Part shown: positions 7,754 to 11,179 of the stretch, in pieces | Layout of the letters: every line of letters begins with the position of its first letter | Numbering within the stretch: the stretch's first letter is position 1 | From: Thermodesulfovibrionales bacterium | GTDB taxonomy: Bacteria > Nitrospirota > Thermodesulfovibrionia > Thermodesulfovibrionales > SM23-35 | Reading direction: 5' to 3' | Length of the DNA: 11,179 bases | Assembly: GCA_020062205.1 (NCBI GenBank) | Contig: JAGUWT010000142.1 | Location: forward strand, 1-11,179 | Made by a program: the position numbers and the translations under genes | Notes under the pieces: generated by a model | What the model saw: only the letters and a program-made list of their open reading frames with translations | Told to the model about the DNA's origin: nothing | The model's database searches: none

Positions 7754-7941
7754 AAGGAGTTCATAAGTAATGTCACGTTGTATGACATTGTATGTCATTC
7801 CCGCTCCTGTCCCCGCTCTGTCGGGGATCGGTCGGGAATCTTTCTGAACGATTCTGGACAAGCCAGAAGGATTGCGGACTGATCCCTGATCCCCGTCAAG
7901 CGGGGACAGGCTCTGCAGAGACAAGAGCCGCAATGACAGAC
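7754..7941. repeat. GTCATTCC-type palindromic repeat with 17-base satellite, copy 1
   Basis: The unit begins with AAGGAGTTCATAAGTAA (7754-7770), then 22 bases, then TGTCATTCCCGCTC (from 7793). It ends with the imperfect inverse GAGCCGCAATGACA near 7940. Inside are two hairpins: CCCCG/CGGGG at 7811-7826 and the same stem around the loop TCAAG at 7891-7905. It fills most of the convergent gap between acs and ftsK. The sequence GTCATTCCCGCTCCTGTC and most of the following 55 bases recur at 10973. It has no coding capacity; the hairpins could help end transcription from both sides. Confidence 0.8.
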
Positions 7942-7947
7942 TTGTTT

Positions 7948-10044
7948 CTATAATCTCTTTCTCCTCAAAAAATCCCTCGGTTTCCCTGCTGCCTTCGGCG
8001 GTCCGACAAGTCCATCCTCTTCCATCAATTCCATAATCCTCGCTGCCCTGTTATATCCTATCTTGAACCGTCTCTGGATAGACGATATAGATAATTCTCC
8101 TACTGACTCTCCAAACTCAACCGCTTTCAGATAAAGCTCGTCCCGTTCTTCAGATATATCGTTAATAATCATCTCCTCTGTCTCTATGCTCTCTAACATG
8201 GAGTAATCAGGGCTGCCCTGAGATCTTATGAATTCAGTGACAGCCCTTATCTCCTCCTCGGTAATCAGTGCTCCATGAACACGTATAATTCTTGCACCAG
8301 GAAGCATTAAAAGCATATCACCCTTACCGAGAAGCTGTTCTGCACCATGGGTATCGAGTATTGTCCTTGAGTCAACCTTTGAAGAAACCTGGAAGGCTAT
8401 CCGTGCCGAGAAATTGGCCTTTATGATCCCTGTAATAACATCAACTGAAGGCCTCTGTGTGGCAAGGATAAGGTGTATGCCAGATGCCCTCCCCATTTGT
8501 GCGAGCCTTGTTATTGAGTCTTCTACCTCGTTTGCTGATGTGAACATCAGGTCAGCAAGTTCATCAATAATAATGACAATATAGGGCAATTTGTCCTCAA
8601 ACCCTACTTGACCGTTATAACTTTCAATATTTCGTGCCGACCTTTCGGCAAGCACCCTGTATCTTCGCTCCATCTCTATAGCCATCTTCTTCAAAGACTC
8701 TGCTGCCTCTTTCGGGTTCGTGATAACAGGCGAGAGGAGATGGGGTATCCCCTCATAGGCTGAGAGCTCGATCAATTTCGGATCTATCATTAACATCTTT
8801 GTATCTGAAGGAGTTGCTTTAAAGAGTATGCTCATGACCATAGAGTTTATTGATACGCTTTTTCCAGAACCAGTTGCACCTGCAACGAGGAGGTGGGGCA
8901 TCTTCGATAAATCCGCTATGATCGGGTTCCCGAATATATCCTTGCCGAGACAGAGGGTGAGTTTCGAATTACTCTTTTTAAAACTCTCGGACGACAGGAT
9001 TTCCTTTAAGAAAACTGTCTCCCTCTGCCGGTTCGGTACCTCGATACCGATTGTAGCCTTACCCGGAATTGGAGAGACCCTGACGCCCTGAGCCTTGAGT
9101 GCAAGTGCGAGGTCATCAGCAAGGGATACAACCTTGTTTATCTTCACACCTGGTGCGGGTTCGAACTCATGCATTGTGATAACAGGGCCTGGATGTACCT
9201 GGGTAATTTTTCCTTCTACATCAAAGTCTTCGAGTTTTTTCTCGATGAGTGACGATCCGGTCAAAAGGTCATCTTTCGAAGGCCGTATGACGGTAGATTC
9301 ATATGCATTCAGCAAATCGAATGATGGAAGCTCATACCCACCTGATTCTCTCTGTACGATAGAAGGGGTGATACCCTGTGGTTGCTCTGAAATATCATCC
9401 TGCACGATAAGATCAGGTTGCTCATCTCTGTGTGCCTCAAGCTCACTAATGAGTATCCCCTGATCCTCTGCGCCCATTGTTTCTTCTTCACGTCTTTCTT
9501 GTGCTAATTGTTTCCTCCTAAGTGCAAGTGCAGTGATCGATACAGGACTTATCAGGATAATTGATGATAAAAACACAGAAAGCATAAAAATATATGACCC
9601 CGGAAGTGAAAGAAGCCGGTTTGTTATATCAGTTATGCCACTGCCTATGAGTCCGCCAATACCATCGGGATATTTTTCTGTTGTGATATGAAAGGTAAAT
9701 GACAAGAGCGATAAGAGGAGTGAAGTGGATATGATAAACAGGATACTCCCGAGAAGGTATATACGGTGGCCTTGCTTTCCCATAAGCCGTTTTATACCAA
9801 AGGCAATGATGAAAAAGGGGATGATAAATGCAGCAATGCCCAAGAAAATAATCAACCAGCCTGAAATATGTGCTCCTACTATGCCGCCGAGATTTCGGAC
9901 AGGTTCAGGTGGTTCTGTGATCCGGAAAAAAAGGACAGAGTCCCTTACATAATGTGTAATCAGGCTCAGTGAAAGATAAATACTGCCCAGAACAGAAACA
10001 ACGCCGATGATTTCCTCTTTTATCCGTTTTATCCTTTCAACCAT
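7948..10044 (-). CDS. ftsK: DNA translocase FtsK/SpoIIIE
   Basis: FtsK is a septum-anchored hexameric ATPase that pumps DNA to clear and align chromosome ends at division. I choose the ATG at 10044 (MVERIK, 698 residues). An in-frame ATG at 10158 would add 38 unlikely residues lying wholly within uppP. Four membrane segments are visible at about 12-32, 60-83, 94-118 and 148-174. An acidic linker (about 180-270) follows, then the motor with Walker A GATGSGKS (389-396), Walker B VIIIDE (490-495), ATQRP (528-532) and HGAEQLLGKGDMLL (566-579). The C-terminal gamma winged helix (about 636-698) contains ISSIQRRFKIGYNRAARIME and normally reads polar DNA guide sequences. The length and short linker resemble SpoIIIE-size proteins rather than the very long E. 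coli FtsK. The start overlaps the end of uppP by 16 bases, which suggests translational coupling. Confidence 0.95.
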   Translation of the reverse strand: MVERIKRIKEEIIGVVSVLGSIYLSLSLITHYVRDSVLFFRITEPPEPVRNLGGIVGAHISGWLIIFLGIAAFIIPFFIIAFGIKRLMGKQGHRIYLLGSILFIISTSLLLSLLSFTFHITTEKYPDGIGGLIGSGITDITNRLLSLPGSYIFMLSVFLSSIILISPVSITALALRRKQLAQERREEETMGAEDQGILISELEAHRDEQPDLIVQDDISEQPQGITPSIVQRESGGYELPSFDLLNAYESTVIRPSKDDLLTGSSLIEKKLEDFDVEGKITQVHPGPVITMHEFEPAPGVKINKVVSLADDLALALKAQGVRVSPIPGKATIGIEVPNRQRETVFLKEILSSESFKKSNSKLTLCLGKDIFGNPIIADLSKMPHLLVAGATGSGKSVSINSMVMSILFKATPSDTKMLMIDPKLIELSAYEGIPHLLSPVITNPKEAAESLKKMAIEMERRYRVLAERSARNIESYNGQVGFEDKLPYIVIIIDELADLMFTSANEVEDSITRLAQMGRASGIHLILATQRPSVDVITGIIKANFSARIAFQVSSKVDSRTILDTHGAEQLLGKGDMLLMLPGARIIRVHGALITEEEIRAVTEFIRSQGSPDYSMLESIETEEMIINDISEERDELYLKAVEFGESVGELSISSIQRRFKIGYNRAARIMELMEEDGLVGPPKAAGKPRDFLRRKRL

Positions 10045-10796
10045 ATGCCTGCTATTATAACAACTGCTAAAAGGAATCGATAATAGACAAAGACATTCAA
10101 GGGATGTCTTTTGAGAAAATGGAGAAGAAACTTGATAGCAATGAATCCTGTGATACATGAGGCGATGAGCCCTGTGAAGAAAAGTTGGAAGTCATGATTT
10201 TGGTGTCCTCCAATGAGCTTTTTCAGGTGTAATAATGTAGCACCTGCGATAATCGGAGTAGAAAGGAGGAATGAAAATCGTGCAGATGCTTCTCTCTGAA
10301 ATCCCATGAATAACCCTGCAGTGATTGTAATTCCTGAACGGGAGACCCCGGGAACAATTGCGACCGCCTGTGCAATACCGATAACAATCGCATCATTGAA
10401 TCCTATGTTATCTATATCCCTGATTTTGAGTGCCTTTTCAGCGATCAGCATCAGCAATCCAAAGATGATTAGCATTACACTTATTATGAGTGGTTTTCTC
10501 AGAACAGTTTCTGCAAAGTCGTTCAGGAGGAAACCAGCAATGCCGGCAGGGAGTGATGCAAGGACAAGCAATCCAAAGAGTCTCTGTTTCTTTGTAATAA
10601 GCTCAATCCAGTCCCGCCAGAAACATATCAGAAGCGCTAACAATGTCCCGGCATGAAGCGCAACATCGAAAGACAGGGTATCTATCTCGCCTTTCCAGCC
10701 GAAGAACCAGGGGAACAATATAAGATGGGCGGTACTGCTTACGGGGAAAAACTCTGTCAGGCCCTGTACAATACCTAAGATAAGCGATTCAAACAT
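10029..10796 (-). CDS. uppP: Undecaprenyl-diphosphatase UppP (BacA)
   Basis: UppP removes a phosphate from undecaprenyl pyrophosphate so that the lipid carrier can be reused for peptidoglycan and surface polysaccharides; overexpression gives bacitracin resistance in known cases. The 255-residue protein is an integral membrane protein with several hydrophobic helices. The first signature is GIVQGLTEFFPVSSTAHL (8-25), containing the Q-x-x-x-E motif (Gln11, Glu15) and His24. The second is PGVSRSGITI (149-158) with Arg153, followed by EASARFSFLLSTPII (169-183). The ATG at 10796 gives the canonical family N-terminus. No ribosome-binding site is visible, and a perfect TATAAT lies just upstream, so translation may be leaderless. 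It is the first gene of a two-gene unit with ftsK, whose start lies inside its last codons. Confidence 0.96.
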   Translation of the reverse strand: MFESLILGIVQGLTEFFPVSSTAHLILFPWFFGWKGEIDTLSFDVALHAGTLLALLICFWRDWIELITKKQRLFGLLVLASLPAGIAGFLLNDFAETVLRKPLIISVMLIIFGLLMLIAEKALKIRDIDNIGFNDAIVIGIAQAVAIVPGVSRSGITITAGLFMGFQREASARFSFLLSTPIIAGATLLHLKKLIGGHQNHDFQLFFTGLIASCITGFIAIKFLLHFLKRHPLNVFVYYRFLLAVVIIAGIWLKG

Positions 10797-10803
10797 GTAT
10801 GTA

Positions 10804-10809
10804 ATTATA
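10804..10809 (-). promoter_or_regulatory. TATAAT -10 box for uppP-ftsK
   Basis: On the minus strand a perfect TATAAT ends 7 bases before the uppP ATG. No good -35 is present (TTTCAG at 17 bases spacing is poor). If used, transcription would start at about 10797, leaving essentially no leader; this agrees with the missing ribosome-binding site. Confidence 0.4.
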
Positions 10810-10874
10810 ACAGAAAAGGAATCATCCTGAAAGGGTACAAAACCTTATCCTAACTTGCCCGTTACCCTGATAAT

Positions 10875-10892
10875 CTGGCATAAAACTTGCAA
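10875..10892 (+). promoter_or_regulatory. Sigma-54 (RpoN) promoter sequence, rightward
   Basis: CTGGCATAAAACTTGCAA matches the -24/-12 consensus TGGCAC-N5-TTGCA at all but one of the core positions. The GG (10877-10878) and GC (10889-10890) pairs are exactly 12 bases apart. Transcription would start near 10902 and run right, away from uppP. No coding region follows within the window, so the target is either a small RNA or a gene beyond 11179. Confidence 0.6.
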
Positions 10893-10924
10893 CTATTTTA
10901 ATGGTATGTTTAATCTAAAGAATT

Positions 10925-10944
10925 CCTCGAAGCTTTGTTCGGGG
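10925..10944. other. Small hairpin downstream of the sigma-54 site
   Basis: CCTCGAA (10925-10931) and TTCGGGG (10938-10944) pair as a seven-base stem, with one G-T pair, around a six-base loop, followed on + by TTTACAATAG. It could end a very short transcript from the sigma-54 site or be another dispersed repeat. The T-run is too short to call it a terminator. Confidence 0.4.
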
Positions 10945-10971
10945 TTTACAATAGATAATTCCTTATGTTGT

Positions 10972-11066
10972 TGTCATTCCCGCTCCTGTCCCCCGCCCTG
11001 TCGGGGATCGGTCGGGAATCATTCTTTAACCTGAGAAAGATTCTGGACAAGCCAGAATGACAGACA
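10972..11066. repeat. GTCATTCC-type palindromic repeat, copy 2
   Basis: It opens TGTCATTCCCGCTCCTGTC and closes GCCAGAATGACA. The central CCCCG/CGGGG hairpin (10991-11006) and the flanking GGATCGGTCGGGAATC match copy 1 (7793-7941) almost base for base. It lacks the block of about 60 bases that copy 1 carries between GCCAGAA and TGACAGAC, including the TCAAG hairpin. Confidence 0.8.
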
Positions 11067-11085
11067 AAGAATCTGTCAACATACT

Positions 11086-11179
11086 AAGGAGTTCATAAGT
11101 AAAACCACATCATATGCGAATGTTGTCATTATCCGGCTTGACCCCCGTATCAAGTACGGGGCAGGCTCCTAATCCAGTC
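11086..11179. repeat. GTCATT-type repeat with 17-base satellite, copy 3, cut by window end
   Basis: AAGGAGTTCATAAGTAA (11086-11102) is identical to 7754-7770 and is followed after 21 bases by TGTCATT (11124-11130), the same order as copy 1. A perfect hairpin CCCCGTATCAAGTACGGGG (11143-11161) keeps the TCAAG loop of copy 1 but adds two base pairs. The right end lies beyond the window. Confidence 0.7.

Noticed and set aside
7754..7941. CRISPR or insertion sequence in the acs-ftsK gap
   Set aside because: There are no regularly spaced identical repeats and no transposase; the pattern is nested palindromes of a dispersed repeat.

Overview
The window holds eight intact or edge-cut protein genes and one gene relic from a Gram-negative, probably anaerobic bacterium of moderate GC content. 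Three things suggest this. There is an ADP-forming acetyl-CoA synthetase next to an AMP-forming one. The cell-wall genes (lytic transglycosylase, undecaprenyl-diphosphatase) fit a peptidoglycan-bearing cell. There is a sigma-54-type promoter and an abundance of short palindromic intergenic repeats (CCACAGAG and GTCATTCC types), which I associate from memory with Nitrospirota and Desulfobacterota genomes. The phylum assignment is a guess. I see no tRNA, rRNA, CRISPR array, transposase or phage gene.

Layout. Positions 1-2019 (+): the 3' end of a lytic transglycosylase gene, directly abutted by nadA (quinolinate synthase), then a small DUF1992 gene sitting between two CCACAGAG inverted repeats. 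Positions 2125-5290 (-): an operon of ADP-forming acetate-CoA ligase followed, one base after its stop codon, by a BioD-like/DRTGG P-loop protein. Positions 5291-5725: a divergent intergenic region with a promoter candidate for each direction and, on +, the decayed C-terminus of an acetate/cation symporter (actP-like). Positions 5726-7696 (+): acs, AMP-forming acetyl-CoA synthetase. Positions 7697-7947: a convergent gap filled with palindromic repeats. Positions 7948-10796 (-): uppP (bacA) followed by an overlapping ftsK/spoIIIE DNA translocase gene. Positions 10797-11179: no gene, but a well-formed sigma-54 promoter sequence pointing right, a small hairpin and two more palindromic repeat copies, the last cut by the window edge.

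The centre is an acetate locus. Acs spends ATP to AMP to capture low acetate, Acd works reversibly with ADP/ATP and often runs toward acetate plus ATP, and the two are transcribed away from each other. The relic between them reads, after removing a 13-bp tandem duplication and two single extra bases, as the end of an ActP-type symporter. This implies that an ancestral actP-acs arrangement lost its transporter. The other genes are housekeeping functions: NAD biosynthesis, peptidoglycan turnover and lipid-carrier recycling, and chromosome segregation. I did not find a novel defence or mobile system. The best leads are the actP relic, the sigma-54 promoter without a visible gene, and the two repeat families.
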